Source of the DNA: Arenibacter aquaticus | GTDB taxonomy: Bacteria; Bacteroidota; Bacteroidia; Flavobacteriales; Flavobacteriaceae | Assembly (NCBI RefSeq): GCF_003957295.1 | Contig: NZ_RQPJ01000003.1 | Span: 627,135 to 691,134, forward strand | Reading direction: 5' to 3' | Length of the DNA: 64,000 bases | In this document: positions 7,261 to 18,500 of the stretch, in pieces | How positions within the stretch are numbered: position 1 is the first letter of the stretch | Layout of the letters: each line of letters begins with the position of its first letter | Program-made: the position numbers and the translations under genes | The notes under the pieces: generated by a model | Told to the model about the DNA's origin: nothing | The model's database searches: none | Seen by the model: only the letters and a program-made list of their open reading frames with translations

Positions 7261-9882
7261 ATGAAGGTATATAGATCAATTTTTTGCTCATTTTTCCTTT
7301 TACTCCTTTCCTCATTGCTGTTCTCGCAAAACTCCACAAGCATAGACCTTACTTACGAGCCCGCGCTACCTCCATTGGCCAATGACAATGTATCCTTGGG
7401 ATACGCCGGTATGATGGGTGGTGTTCAGGATAACATTGTGATTGCGGCGGGTGGGGCCAATTTCCCAGCCGGGAAACCCTGGGAAGGGGGTACTAAAGAA
7501 TGGTATGACTCTATATATTACCTTGAGAATGGAACTTGGACTCTATCAAAAAAAACTTTACCAATACCATTGGCATATGGGGCATCTGTTTCTGTCCCTG
7601 GAGGAATACTATTTATTGGTGGCAACAACAAAAACCACATCAGCAACGAGGTGTTTCAGGTCTCATTTAACAAAAGCAAAAAAGAAATAGAACTGGAATA
7701 CTATCCTAATTTGCCCGAACCCTTGGCCTATACCAACGCAGTCTATACAGATGGTTATGTATATGTTGCTGGGGGAATGAATGAGGAGACAAGTTCAAAT
7801 TCCTTCTATCGGATTAACCTAGAAAATAAAGATCACTGGGAAAAGCTTCAAGATTTTCCAGGAGAACCCCGGGCCGTGCATTCCATGGCGGTACAGGAAA
7901 CTTCCACCTCCAAGAGCATTTTCTTAATAGGTGGAAGGAATCAAAAAAAAGACGAAGTATCTACCCATCTGACCAATTTTCTTTCCTATGATATCAAGAA
8001 AAGGCAATGGAAGAATGAAGGAGATTTGGTACTGAACGGCTCAAAAAAAGTAATCATGGGTGCCTCTGCAGAACCATCAGGATCCATGCATATCCTGGTC
8101 TATGGAGGGTCAGATAAAGTGTTGTTCGAGCAATTGGAATCATTGGCAATAGAGATTGAAACAGCAAAAAATGACAGTATTGCACAGTATTTAACAAAGA
8201 AAAAAAATCAAATTCTCATAAATCACCCAGGTTTTAGTAATGAAGTATTGGCTTATAATACTATGACTAACAAATGGTTTATTTTTGATACCTTAGACGT
8301 TAAACTTCCTGTTACCTCCCTAGGCATAAAAAAAGAGGACAGTTTCTTACTAGTTTCAGGAGAGGTCTCCCCGGGAATACGGACTCCGAAAATCTTTAAA
8401 TTTCAAGATACCGAGGCAACCCACGTTTTTGGAGTTCTTAATTATGTAGTGTTAATTTTATACCTACTAATTTCCTTATTCATTGGGGTTTATTTCGCAC
8501 GTAAACAAAAATCAACCGATGATTATTTTGTTGGCGGTGGTAGAATTCCATGGTGGGCTTCGGGATTAAGTGTCTTTGGCACACTTTTAAGCGCAATAAC
8601 TTTTATGGCCATACCAGCGAAATCATTCACAACGGATTGGTCTTTCTTTATGCTGAATATTGCAGCTATTGCAATAACACCAATTATTGCCTTCATTTTT
8701 ATTCCATTTTTTAATCAGTTACATATAGCAACGGCATACGAATATTTGGAGAAAAGATTCAACTATTTTGCCCGGGCATTTGGCAGTATTTCATTTATCA
8801 TTTTCCAATTGGGAAGAATAGGAATAGTGCTTTTGTTACCTTCATTGGCCATCTCTATAGTTACAGGTATCTCCGTAGAAACCTGTATTTTATTAATGGG
8901 GATATTATGTGTTCTTTACACCACTTTTGGTGGTATAGAAGCAGTAATTTGGACCGATGTATTGCAAGTAATTGTACTTTTGGGTGGTAGTATTGTCGCT
9001 ATAATCTGGATTCTAATGCATACAGATTCCTCCATAACTGAAATAATAGCCTATGCCTCCGAAAAGGAAAAGTTCAATATATTGAATTTCGACATCAATT
9101 TTACCGAATCCACATTTTGGGTAGTCTTTATAGGAGGATTAGCTTCTGCAATGGTCACACAAGGAACCGATCAAACTGTAGTTCAACGATTTTTAACCAG
9201 CAACAATATCAAGGACTCACAGAAGACATTATACACTAATGCATTTCTTACACTTCCCGCGACCATCATATTTTTTGGAATAGGCACATTATTATATATT
9301 TTTTACTCTGAAATGCCTGAGAAACTTTCTCCTGCAATTTCCAATAATGATTCGCTATTTCCTTGGTATATAGTAAAGGAGCTGCCTAAGGGCGTTTCGG
9401 GCTTACTAATTGCAGGTATCTTTTCGGCGGCAATGTCCAGTATCAGCAGCAGTTTAAATTCAGTTTCCACAGCATTTTGCAACGATTTGTTCAAACGGTA
9501 CAATCCTAATATACCGGATATAAAACTACTTAAGGTCGCTAGGATCATAACCGTTATTATAGGAATATTAGGAGTTATATTGGCCTTATGGATGGCAAAT
9601 TCGAATATTAAATCCTTATGGGACCAGTTTTATAGATTTCTAGGATTGTTTACTGGAGGATTGGGAGGTATGTTCTTATTAGGAATGCTTACCAAACGTG
9701 CCAATTCCACAGGTACAATAATAGGCTTGGTACTAAGTGCCTTATTATTATGGTATGTGAGTGTCTACACCCCAATAAATTTTCTTTTATACTCTTTAAT
9801 AGGGGTCGGTTCTTGCTTTATTTTTGGCTATATTTTTAGTCTAATCTTTAAAGATAAGACAAGTAGATCAACCCGCACCTAA
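7261..9882 (+). CDS. Permuted NanM-like kelch mutarotase fused to a sodium/solute symporter
   Basis: An 873-residue two-module protein. After a signal peptide (1-23, ending LLFSQ) come kelch repeats to about residue 385 (GGVQDNIVIAAGG, GGILFIGG, DGYVYVAGGM, SIFLIGGRN, ILVYGGS). These resemble the cyclically permuted family of the sialic acid mutarotase NanM/YjhT. From about 390 to the end is an SSS-family permease with roughly 13 membrane segments and the motifs DDYFVGGGRIPWWASGLS and GTDQTVVQRFL. The propeller would sit in the periplasm and hand an anomer directly to the sodium-driven carrier. In a sialidase locus, uptake of free sialic acid is the best guess. Confidence 0.85.
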   Translation: MKVYRSIFCSFFLLLLSSLLFSQNSTSIDLTYEPALPPLANDNVSLGYAGMMGGVQDNIVIAAGGANFPAGKPWEGGTKEWYDSIYYLENGTWTLSKKTLPIPLAYGASVSVPGGILFIGGNNKNHISNEVFQVSFNKSKKEIELEYYPNLPEPLAYTNAVYTDGYVYVAGGMNEETSSNSFYRINLENKDHWEKLQDFPGEPRAVHSMAVQETSTSKSIFLIGGRNQKKDEVSTHLTNFLSYDIKKRQWKNEGDLVLNGSKKVIMGASAEPSGSMHILVYGGSDKVLFEQLESLAIEIETAKNDSIAQYLTKKKNQILINHPGFSNEVLAYNTMTNKWFIFDTLDVKLPVTSLGIKKEDSFLLVSGEVSPGIRTPKIFKFQDTEATHVFGVLNYVVLILYLLISLFIGVYFARKQKSTDDYFVGGGRIPWWASGLSVFGTLLSAITFMAIPAKSFTTDWSFFMLNIAAIAITPIIAFIFIPFFNQLHIATAYEYLEKRFNYFARAFGSISFIIFQLGRIGIVLLLPSLAISIVTGISVETCILLMGILCVLYTTFGGIEAVIWTDVLQVIVLLGGSIVAIIWILMHTDSSITEIIAYASEKEKFNILNFDINFTESTFWVVFIGGLASAMVTQGTDQTVVQRFLTSNNIKDSQKTLYTNAFLTLPATIIFFGIGTLLYIFYSEMPEKLSPAISNNDSLFPWYIVKELPKGVSGLLIAGIFSAAMSSISSSLNSVSTAFCNDLFKRYNPNIPDIKLLKVARIITVIIGILGVILALWMANSNIKSLWDQFYRFLGLFTGGLGGMFLLGMLTKRANSTGTIIGLVLSALLLWYVSVYTPINFLLYSLIGVGSCFIFGYIFSLIFKDKTSRSTRT

Positions 9883-10965
9883 GAAAAGACATAAGCTCTG
9901 CACAGTATGAAATTCGAAAATAGAACCGAATCAGGTCCCAATAGAAAGCTACGACACTTATAAAATTTAATTATTGTGTCATAAAATGCAGTAAACAAAG
10001 GAATTGACAGTTACCATAATGGCAACAAAAATAATATTATATCGATTGCAATTGCAGCCAATTTTTTCCATTAAGAACCTTTGTAAGAAAGGTATTAAAT
10101 AAAAAAATACTATAAAATAATCCCAAATAAAGAAAATTTAAACCAACATACAATTAGGATGAACACCTAAATAACCTCACAACCACCTGAACCCCTATCC
10201 AATATAGCCTCTATTTCAAATATAAACTAATACCGAAAATATCGTGAGTATCCAACATAGGACGTAAAGAACTAGAAATAGACACAAAAACAGGATGTTC
10301 TCAATACTGCATCTTTCTGTACTAGTGGTTTGATCGCTACCAACGGCGAAGTATCCAAATTAGGACACAATAACTAAAAATTTTGGAAATACGGTGAAAA
10401 AAAACAGCCCTTGGCGCTGGAAGCTGAATTTTGAGCAAAAAATAAAATGGATACAGTTCTTTAACCACATACTGAATTTGAACTTAACATACATATCTAA
10501 AGGAGAGGATATTTCTCGTGTAAGCGCTACTTACAGTACAAGAGTTCTTTAACTATTTTGTTGACCCGCTTGGATCAAAATGGCTGCGTAACGGGAAAAA
10601 CTCTCATATCACTAATACCTTCTGGGAATTTCATTTTTATTTCAAATGGAAATAAGCCCTAGTCTAAACATGCAGTAAATTCAGAATTATCTGAAAATAA
10701 TCATTATTAGTAGAAACAAAATAATAGAATAACAATTAAAGAATGTGACCCAACTGTTTGTTAGTGCTTGATCTCATGTTAAAGACAATTACTTTTTTCG
10801 TGGGAGACAAACCTCAATTTACCTCCTTCCCTTGAATTAGACAGCAATACAAGACTATATAATTGGCCTTTGGCCTGGAAACCAAATCCCATCATACAAA
10901 TTAGAATATTCTCATAAATGTTCAATATCAATCAAATAACACAAACATCAAAATTTGCTCCTAGC
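9883..10965. other. Gene-free 1.08-kb spacer, possibly decayed coding DNA
   Basis: No credible open frame is present on either strand. Short in-frame stretches look protein-like, for example around 10290-10370 (ASFCTSGLIATNGEVSKLG) and 10545-10655, but are broken by stops and could not be assigned to a family. The spacer separates the convergent symporter and sulfatase genes. A decayed carbohydrate-utilisation gene is possible but unproven. Confidence 0.35.
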
Positions 10966-12477
10966 TCAATTAGAATTGAAATACCCGGGATAGCGCCATT
11001 TGAAGTTTTTGTTACGACTATAGGAATGGTTTGGAAAATGCTTATTTATAGAGTCAATTTCCTTGTTAAACCTCTTAAATTTTAAAGGATCAGCCAAAGG
11101 ATCCTTGGTTTCCTGCTGCCAGGTTTCTAAGGCGGACTTCATCCTGTATAAGATATCTTGAAACTCACTATCACCTGCTAGATTATAAAATTCGTAAGGA
11201 TCACTTTGTAGATCGTATAATTCATATTTAGGTGGATTTCTCCATGTTCTATAGGCATTGATTACCTCTGGTGATGCACTCTTAATTTCCGCTACTTCCG
11301 TTCCTGCATCAAAATGCCCATTTATATGTGTCTCATAAAAGGCATAATGAGGATTTTCCTTTCCATGCAACATGTTCAATATCAACTTAAATCTGTCATC
11401 CCTTACGCTTCTTCTCGGATAATATAATAAACTTGTGGATCCGTTACCCCCTGCAAATATATACTTCCTGTTATTCTTCACATGAGCTCCTTTCAATAAA
11501 GGCAATATCGACATACCTGGAAGATTTTTCGGGAAATCCGCTTCTGCAATATCAAGGAAGGTCGGTAATAGATCGATCGTATTAACTAATTCCATTTGAC
11601 GAACGTTCTTCGCCTCTAGGTTCGGATCTTTTATGATTAGTGGGACACGTAAACCCGCCTCATAGTTACTACATTTTCCTCTAGAGAATTGTGCTCCATG
11701 ATCTCCCAAATATATAATAATAGTATTTTCCGCTTTCCCCGAAGCTTTGAGCTTTTGTAGGAGCATCCCTACGGATTCGTCCAATCTGTTGATGCTATTA
11801 TAATAGTTAGCCGTATATTCCCTTAAGCGTTCACTATCAGCACCTATAAAGGGCAAGGAAGCATTCAAATCACTCCCATCCAAAGGATCTTTGGGCATCC
11901 CCTCAACTTGTTTTTGTAACGGGAAATGGGCATCGGGATAATTCACCATTAAAAAGAAGGGATTATCCGATCCCACAATGAAATCATATGCTTCCTCTGC
12001 ATATTCTTTCAGATCCTTCTTTCCAAAATTACTACCGGGGATTGCACTAAAATCGAAAGGAATTTCCTTTTCTGGGTTTACATGAAGCTTTCCTATAATA
12101 CCAGTGGAATATCCCGCTTCATTCAAATATTTTGGTAGAGTTTTTATGTTATCGTACATTTTAAACTTATGGGTAGCCAACCCTATCTGTCCATTTTGAT
12201 GTGGATATAACCCTGTAAAAATCACCGCCCGGGAAGGACTACACACACTATAAGGAACGAATGCCCGTTCGAACAACACTCCTTCCTTAGCCAAACCATC
12301 CAAATTGGGCGTGCTTACCTCCTTAACACCATAACAACCAAGGTCTGGACCGTTGTCCTCGGACACAATCAATAAAATATTAGGTCTTTGCCTATTTATT
12401 TCCTCGGCTGATTTACAACCAGATATAAATAATGAAAAAAAGGATAAAATCAAAATAGTCATTACTGATGTATTCAT
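10966..12477 (-). CDS. S1-family sulfatase, sulfamidase (SGSH)-like lipoprotein
   Basis: A 503-residue protein with a lipoprotein signal ending ISGC at C21. The sulfatase motif C79-S-P-S-R83 carries the cysteine converted to formylglycine. Metal ligands are seen in LLIVSEDNGPD and LGDHGAQ. The stretch after the motif (TGLYPHQNGQIGL, then TGIIGKLHVNPE and PFDFSA) closely follows human N-sulfoglucosamine sulfohydrolase, so this is probably an S1_8-type enzyme. It would remove N- or O-sulfate from an aminosugar glycan in the periplasm or at the surface. It is the last gene of the susC-susD-sulfatase-sulfatase operon, 10 bp after its partner. A formylglycine-generating enzyme is not in the window. 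Confidence 0.87.
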   Translation of the reverse strand: MNTSVMTILILSFFSLFISGCKSAEEINRQRPNILLIVSEDNGPDLGCYGVKEVSTPNLDGLAKEGVLFERAFVPYSVCSPSRAVIFTGLYPHQNGQIGLATHKFKMYDNIKTLPKYLNEAGYSTGIIGKLHVNPEKEIPFDFSAIPGSNFGKKDLKEYAEEAYDFIVGSDNPFFLMVNYPDAHFPLQKQVEGMPKDPLDGSDLNASLPFIGADSERLREYTANYYNSINRLDESVGMLLQKLKASGKAENTIIIYLGDHGAQFSRGKCSNYEAGLRVPLIIKDPNLEAKNVRQMELVNTIDLLPTFLDIAEADFPKNLPGMSILPLLKGAHVKNNRKYIFAGGNGSTSLLYYPRRSVRDDRFKLILNMLHGKENPHYAFYETHINGHFDAGTEVAEIKSASPEVINAYRTWRNPPKYELYDLQSDPYEFYNLAGDSEFQDILYRMKSALETWQQETKDPLADPLKFKRFNKEIDSINKHFPNHSYSRNKNFKWRYPGYFNSN

Positions 12478-12487
12478 AGGTCTATGT

Positions 12488-13891
12488 TTATTGTATTTTT
12501 ATATAAGGAGCTTCTTCCATAACCTCCTTGTGATAAGAAATCAATGCTTTTTTTAATTTTTTAAATATCCTTGGTTCAGATTTTGAAATATCCATCACTT
12601 GATATTGATCATGTTTGATATTGTACAATCTAAAATCTGTAAGTCCTGTACTTTTAATAACACTTACCTCTTTTGGGTGGAACCTCCCACCTTTATGAAA
12701 GTCACCCGCATCCCATTGTGCCCCTATAACAAAATCACCTTCCCTTAATAAAGATTGTGGTCCTCCCCATGGATCATAGAAATGCCAATGCAAAGACTTA
12801 TTTCTTTTTAATTTCTCATTATAAAAAATTGGACTTATATCCGTACCATCCAGAACGAGCTCTTTAGGCATTTCAATTCCTGCCAATTTGGAAAGTGTTG
12901 GAAAAATGTCAGTGTTAGAGATTGGTGTTGCGTTGATTTGTCCTGGCGCAATCTTCCCCTTCCACCTAAATATTCCTGGCACTCTTAGACCTCCCTCAAA
13001 CATATGGCGCTTATAGCCCTTGAAAGGACCTGCAGAGCCATGAGACTTATTAAAATAGCCATCGGGAGTATATTGCGCTGGACCATTATCCGAAGTAAAT
13101 ATAATCAAGGTGCTTTCTGACAACCCCAATTCATCCAATTTGTTTAATATTCTTCCAACCGCTCTATCCAAGTTAGCCACATTCGCATAATACTCAGCTT
13201 TCTTCCCCTGATCCAAATATTGTTCTACAAGATCTACCGGAGACATTATTGGTTCGTGTGGCTCAAGAAAAGCTATATACTGAAAAAAAGGGCGATCTGG
13301 GTCCCTTTTTTGTTCCAGCCAGCCTATTGCTTCATTTGCAACAATATCGGCTGCATAGCCCATAGTTGTAACTGCTTTCCCATTTCTAAAGAATCCTTCT
13401 GGGTCAAGGTGCCCTAGACTATACTGGCAACCAAACCAGTAATCAAAACCATGATCATTCGGTTGTGGTTGATTAGGGACATTGAACTTCCCATTTAAAT
13501 GCCACTTACCAATACTTGCTGTCTGGTATCCCTTTGTTTTCAAAATTGAAGCAATGGTCATTTCCTTTTTTGGCAAACACATAGTTGAGTCCGGGGCTAT
13601 CCAATCATATACTCCGGTCCTATAAGGCACCCTTCCTGTTAGCAATCCTGCCCTAGAAGGAGAACACATTGGAGATGAGGCATAGCAGTCCGTGAATTTT
13701 ATACCTTCTTCAGCCAATTTATCTAGATGGGGTGTCTTTATCATTGGGTGCCCGTAAATCCCAAGATCTCCGTACCCTAAATCATCAGCTAAAATAATCA
13801 CAAAGTTTGGCAAATTGGGAGTTTGAGCTTGCACCATGAGACTAGACAAACAATATCCAAGAATACAGAATACTATTTTAGATCTTTTCAT
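12488..13891 (-). CDS. S1-family arylsulfatase, exported
   Basis: A 467-residue protein with a signal peptide (1-22, ending MVQAQ). The formylglycine site is C76-S-P-S-R80 (SPMCSPSRAGLLTGRVPYRTG). Calcium ligands D36 and D37 lie in ILADDLGYGD, and a second metal and sulfate site lies in FTSDNGPAQY. The context GKWHLNGK and HGFDYWFG is typical of arylsulfatase A/GALNS-like S1 enzymes that act on sulfated hexosamines or galactose. It follows susD after a 107-bp gap that contains a terminator-like hairpin, and lies just upstream of the sulfamidase-like gene. The exact sulfate position attacked cannot be read from sequence. Confidence 0.87.
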   Translation of the reverse strand: MKRSKIVFCILGYCLSSLMVQAQTPNLPNFVIILADDLGYGDLGIYGHPMIKTPHLDKLAEEGIKFTDCYASSPMCSPSRAGLLTGRVPYRTGVYDWIAPDSTMCLPKKEMTIASILKTKGYQTASIGKWHLNGKFNVPNQPQPNDHGFDYWFGCQYSLGHLDPEGFFRNGKAVTTMGYAADIVANEAIGWLEQKRDPDRPFFQYIAFLEPHEPIMSPVDLVEQYLDQGKKAEYYANVANLDRAVGRILNKLDELGLSESTLIIFTSDNGPAQYTPDGYFNKSHGSAGPFKGYKRHMFEGGLRVPGIFRWKGKIAPGQINATPISNTDIFPTLSKLAGIEMPKELVLDGTDISPIFYNEKLKRNKSLHWHFYDPWGGPQSLLREGDFVIGAQWDAGDFHKGGRFHPKEVSVIKSTGLTDFRLYNIKHDQYQVMDISKSEPRIFKKLKKALISYHKEVMEEAPYIKIQ

Positions 13892-13924
13892 AAGTTACAC
13901 AGAATTATAATTTTATATATCATA

Positions 13925-13952
13925 AAAGAGGAAGGCCAGAAGCCCTCCCCTT
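13925..13952 (-). terminator. Attenuator-type hairpin between susD and the sulfatase genes
   Basis: On the minus strand an 11-bp stem (with G-U pairs) closes a 5-nt loop and is followed by TTTTATG. It is placed after susD and before the sulfatase start. Partial termination here would give more SusCD message than sulfatase message. Confidence 0.5.
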
Positions 13953-13998
13953 AAAACTAACTAACAACTAAACCAACTCAATATTTTCAACTAACTTC

Positions 13999-15480
13999 CT
14001 AATAGCCTGGATTTTGTTCAATTAATCCATTTAAATTGATCGTTCCCTGCGATATAGGGAACAACTTCTTGTGTTCCGACTCACCTACCAAGGTAGGCAC
14101 CAATTCAAATGCTTTTTCGAATCTTAAAAGATCATACCATCTTTTTCCCTCAAAAGACAATTCAAATAAACGCTCTTGTAATATGGCATCATCATTCTCT
14201 TCCATTGTTCCATTAATGAATTCATGTCCAGGATAATTTGCCCCATAGGCCCTTTGCCTAATAAGATTCATTTCATCTGTCGGGTCTTGGTTCAAAGCAT
14301 TTTTTGCTTCAGCAATCATCAATAAAACATCTGCATATCGGTACAGGATAACATCATCCATATACTTTCTAGTTCCGGCATCTACAAATCCTCTATACTT
14401 CAATACGGCAGAAGCATAGAATTGATCATAAACTCCGGCATTATCCGGGTTTTCAGTATTCATCAGAACAAAAGTTGCATTTTTCCGAGTATCATCATCA
14501 GCCCACTGATTTCTAAACAATTCCGATGGAGCCCACCTATTCAATCCTCCCCCTTCACCCAATAAAGCCTTGGCTGCAGGATCGCCATTGGCAGGGATTT
14601 GATCTCCTCGAATATACATGCCATCGTTAAAATTATTCCCAGATTCTAGGTCTTCGTAATGAATGGCCATTAAAATCTCCCTATTGCCTTTATTGCTATA
14701 TCTAAATATCTCGTCGTAATTACTTAATAGCTCCACATCAGCAGAATGAACACTTTCTAAGGCAGTCAGGGCGGTAGTAATGTCTGATGTACCACCTCCC
14801 ATTAGTTTTCCTGTCCATAAATAAACTTCACCCTTTAGGGCATTCACGGAAGGTTTAGACCATTGAGATCTCCCGTTGGAAAATGTATTATCAGGAAACA
14901 GCCCTAGTGCGGCATCAACATCTGATTTAACCAAATTCATAACCTCGGATACATTGTCACGTGCCTTAAAACTGTTTACTGGATCAAAACCTTCTGTTGG
15001 CTCAGTGTTCACAGGAGCATCACCCCATACCTTCGCTATGATGAAATAACAATAAGCCCTCATGGCATGTGCCTGAGCCAAAGCTATATTTTTATTTGCT
15101 TCCGAATCAAAATCGATAGAAGGAGCATATTTAATTATTAAATTTGCATCATGAATTACCGTATATAGATTCTTCCAGTCCGGGCCAGCTGCATCCCGAT
15201 CTAACGTATTCTCAAAATACCGCTCCCTTCCCTCAGAGGCTTGTAGTCCATAACTCAGCACTTCTGATCGTGCTTCTCCCCAAAAAAACAGATTGTCATT
15301 CGCATCTGATCGCAAGCGCACATACATTCCATTGACATAAGATTCAACATCTCCTTGATTCTTCCAATAAGAATTAGCTCCAATAACACTTTCAGGAGTC
15401 AAGTTTAAATCTTTTTCACAAGAGGCAACCAACAAAAAGAGTGGCAGCATACTCATCATTATAATTTTATATGTTTTCAT
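13999..15480 (-). CDS. SusD/RagB-family glycan-binding lipoprotein
   Basis: A 493-residue surface lipoprotein with signal and lipobox ending LVASC (C21). The SusD architecture is clear: an N-terminal SusD-like part with SYWKNQGDVESYVNGMY, the tetratricopeptide helix AQAHAMRAYCYFIIAKVWGD near 130-150, and a C-terminal RagB domain with DVILYRYADVLLMIAEAKN and the ending FEGKRWYDLLRFEKA. It forms the lid of a SusC transporter and captures oligosaccharide at the cell surface. It lies 32 bp after its susC partner. The operon is probably controlled by the GntR operator at 18729. Confidence 0.93.
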   Translation of the reverse strand: MKTYKIIMMSMLPLFLLVASCEKDLNLTPESVIGANSYWKNQGDVESYVNGMYVRLRSDANDNLFFWGEARSEVLSYGLQASEGRERYFENTLDRDAAGPDWKNLYTVIHDANLIIKYAPSIDFDSEANKNIALAQAHAMRAYCYFIIAKVWGDAPVNTEPTEGFDPVNSFKARDNVSEVMNLVKSDVDAALGLFPDNTFSNGRSQWSKPSVNALKGEVYLWTGKLMGGGTSDITTALTALESVHSADVELLSNYDEIFRYSNKGNREILMAIHYEDLESGNNFNDGMYIRGDQIPANGDPAAKALLGEGGGLNRWAPSELFRNQWADDDTRKNATFVLMNTENPDNAGVYDQFYASAVLKYRGFVDAGTRKYMDDVILYRYADVLLMIAEAKNALNQDPTDEMNLIRQRAYGANYPGHEFINGTMEENDDAILQERLFELSFEGKRWYDLLRFEKAFELVPTLVGESEHKKLFPISQGTINLNGLIEQNPGY

Positions 15481-15512
15481 ATTATCTGAATTTATATTTT
15501 TTTGGTTTCTTA

Positions 15513-18500
15513 TTACAATGAAACATTTAAGCCTAGTAAAAAGGTTTGTGGGTTTGGATATCTACCGCTGTCAATTCCTCCATCCTCAGGTAACAATCCT
15601 CTATAATTAGTTAAATATCCCAAGTTGCTTCCCGTCGCATATAAACGGAGATTTGTAATCCCTATTTTTTTAACCCCTGAAGTAATTGGCAGGCTATAGC
15701 TAAGGGTTATTTCTCTTAAGGCCAAATAATCACCTTTCTCATAAAAATCCGAATTCATGGCTTTACTTTGCCCCCCGCCTGTCCGGAAGTTATTATTTTG
15801 AGCCAATTGATCCGCCCAATAGTATCTCGGAATATCGGTAACATCACCCTCATTTTCCCAAGACCTTAGTACTTCCTTAGTAATTCCTATATCACCTTGC
15901 CATTGCCCTAGATAAACCCCATGCATTTCATTTTTAATAGTATGCCCTACCGAAAAATCGGTGCGTATCGTAAGACTAAGGTTTTTATAATTGAATGTGT
16001 TTGTAAAACCACCAGTCCAGTCAGGATATTCGTTACCTACATATACCCTATCTAAAGTATTTATAACACCATCATTGTTGACATCTTTAAATATGACATC
16101 ACCACCCTGCTTACTTTTATCTGACCCTGCAACCAACTCATCTATCGGCCCTGCCTGAGCTTCAGCTGTTGTAGAGTACACACCCAAAACCTCATAGGTA
16201 TACAGATCTCCCATGGTATAACCTTCCTGCAAGCCAGCCACCCACCTGGTCCCTCCGTTTTCAGGATCCGCCACCTCATAGCCTCCTATTCTATTATTTT
16301 CATTTCCATTTTCAGGCAATTTTGTTATGGTATTTTTATTATGAGAAAGGTTTAAGGCGGAGGACCATCCAAAATTCTCATTTTCAATAACACTTGCTCT
16401 TAACTCAAACTCAACTCCTTCATTATTAAGATCCCCTAAATTGGTTAGGATACTTGAAAACCCAGTAACTTTCGGCAAAGTAAAACTGGTAATTAAATTA
16501 TGAGTATCTCGATTATAATAATCAAATAACAAGGACACCCTTTTATTAAACAATCCTAAGTCAAATCCTATACCAACAGCTTCGGTTTGTTCCCACTGAA
16601 GAGCATCGTTGGACAGTGAGGAATTCAATACCGCAGCCTTTCCGTTATATTTACTTCCAACGCCATAAACCCCTTGATATTTATAATCTGATAGCTGACC
16701 GATGTTCCCTGTCACACCATAACTAGCTCTAAATTTTAAAGAACTAAAAGTAGTGGAGTTTTCATTCCAAAAATTTTCTCTATGAACATTCCAACCTGCG
16801 GAAATTCCTGGGAATGTCCCCCATTTATGATCCGCCCCCAAATTTGATGCACCGTCATGTCGAATACTAGCAGTCAAAAGATACTTTCTTTTGTAATCAT
16901 AATTAACTCTTCCAAAGAACCCTATGATGTTCCTTGTAGAAAATGAACTTGTCACATTCGTAGGTTCCGCGGAAGCATTTAAAGTTGAAATTAGATCAGA
17001 AGATGCCCCACGACCGTCCGCTCCTAAAATATATGCCTCTCTTGCTACTCGTGAAAACCCAGCCTTGGCATTTATGGAATGATCATCCTTTAGATTTTTA
17101 GCGTATGTAAAAACACCTTCTATTTGAGTAGTTACATCCTGTGCAAAATCTGCGCTGGCGTTTCTCGAATCATTAAATGATGTCGCGGTATTGAAATACG
17201 ATTTCTGAAAGGCATTATCCAAATCTTGTTCTTGAGAGTAAGAAAAAAATGGAGAAAATGTTAAATCCGAAAATATTTGGTAATCGGCACCTATAGAAAG
17301 TGCCAACCTATAATCTCTTCGTTCCTTATCAAACCTACCTAAATGATAAACTGGATTGCCTATACTCCTATTTTGACCGGGAGCCAGGGTGCCATCCTCA
17401 AACCTAAATTTGGCCGTTGGAGGCAATCCTAAAGACCTTTGAAATATTTGATTGGAGCTATATACTTGATTATTGTTTGAAGTACTGTAATTGACACGGC
17501 CCCAAACTTTGAAATTATCCCTAATATTAAATCCACCGTACATTTTGGCTGTATATCGCTCATAATCAGTTCTAAGAGCAACCCCTTCACTATTAAAATA
17601 ACCAACACTAACATCATACTCAGCACCCTCGGTGCTACCCGAAAAAGAAAGATGATGGTTTGTAGTTATTCCCGTATTAAATAATTTTTCCTGCCAATCG
17701 GTGTCCTTAAAAATTATAGTCTTAGTTGGATCCAACGGATCGGGCATACTCTCCCACCCTTCATTCAACTTATGGTCATTTACTCCAGGTTGTAAGTATT
17801 GTGTTGTAAAACTGGTATTATTCGTTAAATCATTACCAATTCCAGCTCCTACAGGCAAATCCAATCTTGAAAGGCGCTCCGGATGCTTTTCCCCTGTCGC
17901 TGCCAACCCTAGTCTACCATAATAAATATAATCACGAGCTGAAACCAAATCATATGTTTTACCAATTTGAGACATACCCGTGGTCATACTATAATTTATT
18001 TTTGGCTTACCTTTTCCTGTTTTGGTAGTCACTATAATAACGCCATTAGATGCTCGAGACCCGTAAATAGAAGCAGCAGCAGCATCCTTCAAAACTTGAA
18101 CAGATTCGATATCCGCCGGGTTCAAATCATCCATATTATTCCTAATGAGACCATCTATAATATAAAGTGGCCCAGCACCATCAGGGTTATTGATTGAAGT
18201 CCCTCCACGAATTATTATACGAGTACCTGCACCGGGCTGACCTGATGTCTGTTGTGCCCTGATACCAGAAACAGTACCTTGAAGAGCCTGTGTTGCATTA
18301 GCAAAGGGCACATTTTCCAAGACTTTAGTATCTACTTTTGAAATAGACGAAGTTAATGTTTCCCTGGATTGAGATCCATATCCCACAACCACAACTTCGT
18401 CCAGTTCAGATGCATCCTCAACCAGAGTAACATTAATTACAGATTGATTACCAACAAGGACTTCTTGTTGTGTAAAACCAAGGTAACTGAAGACCAATAC

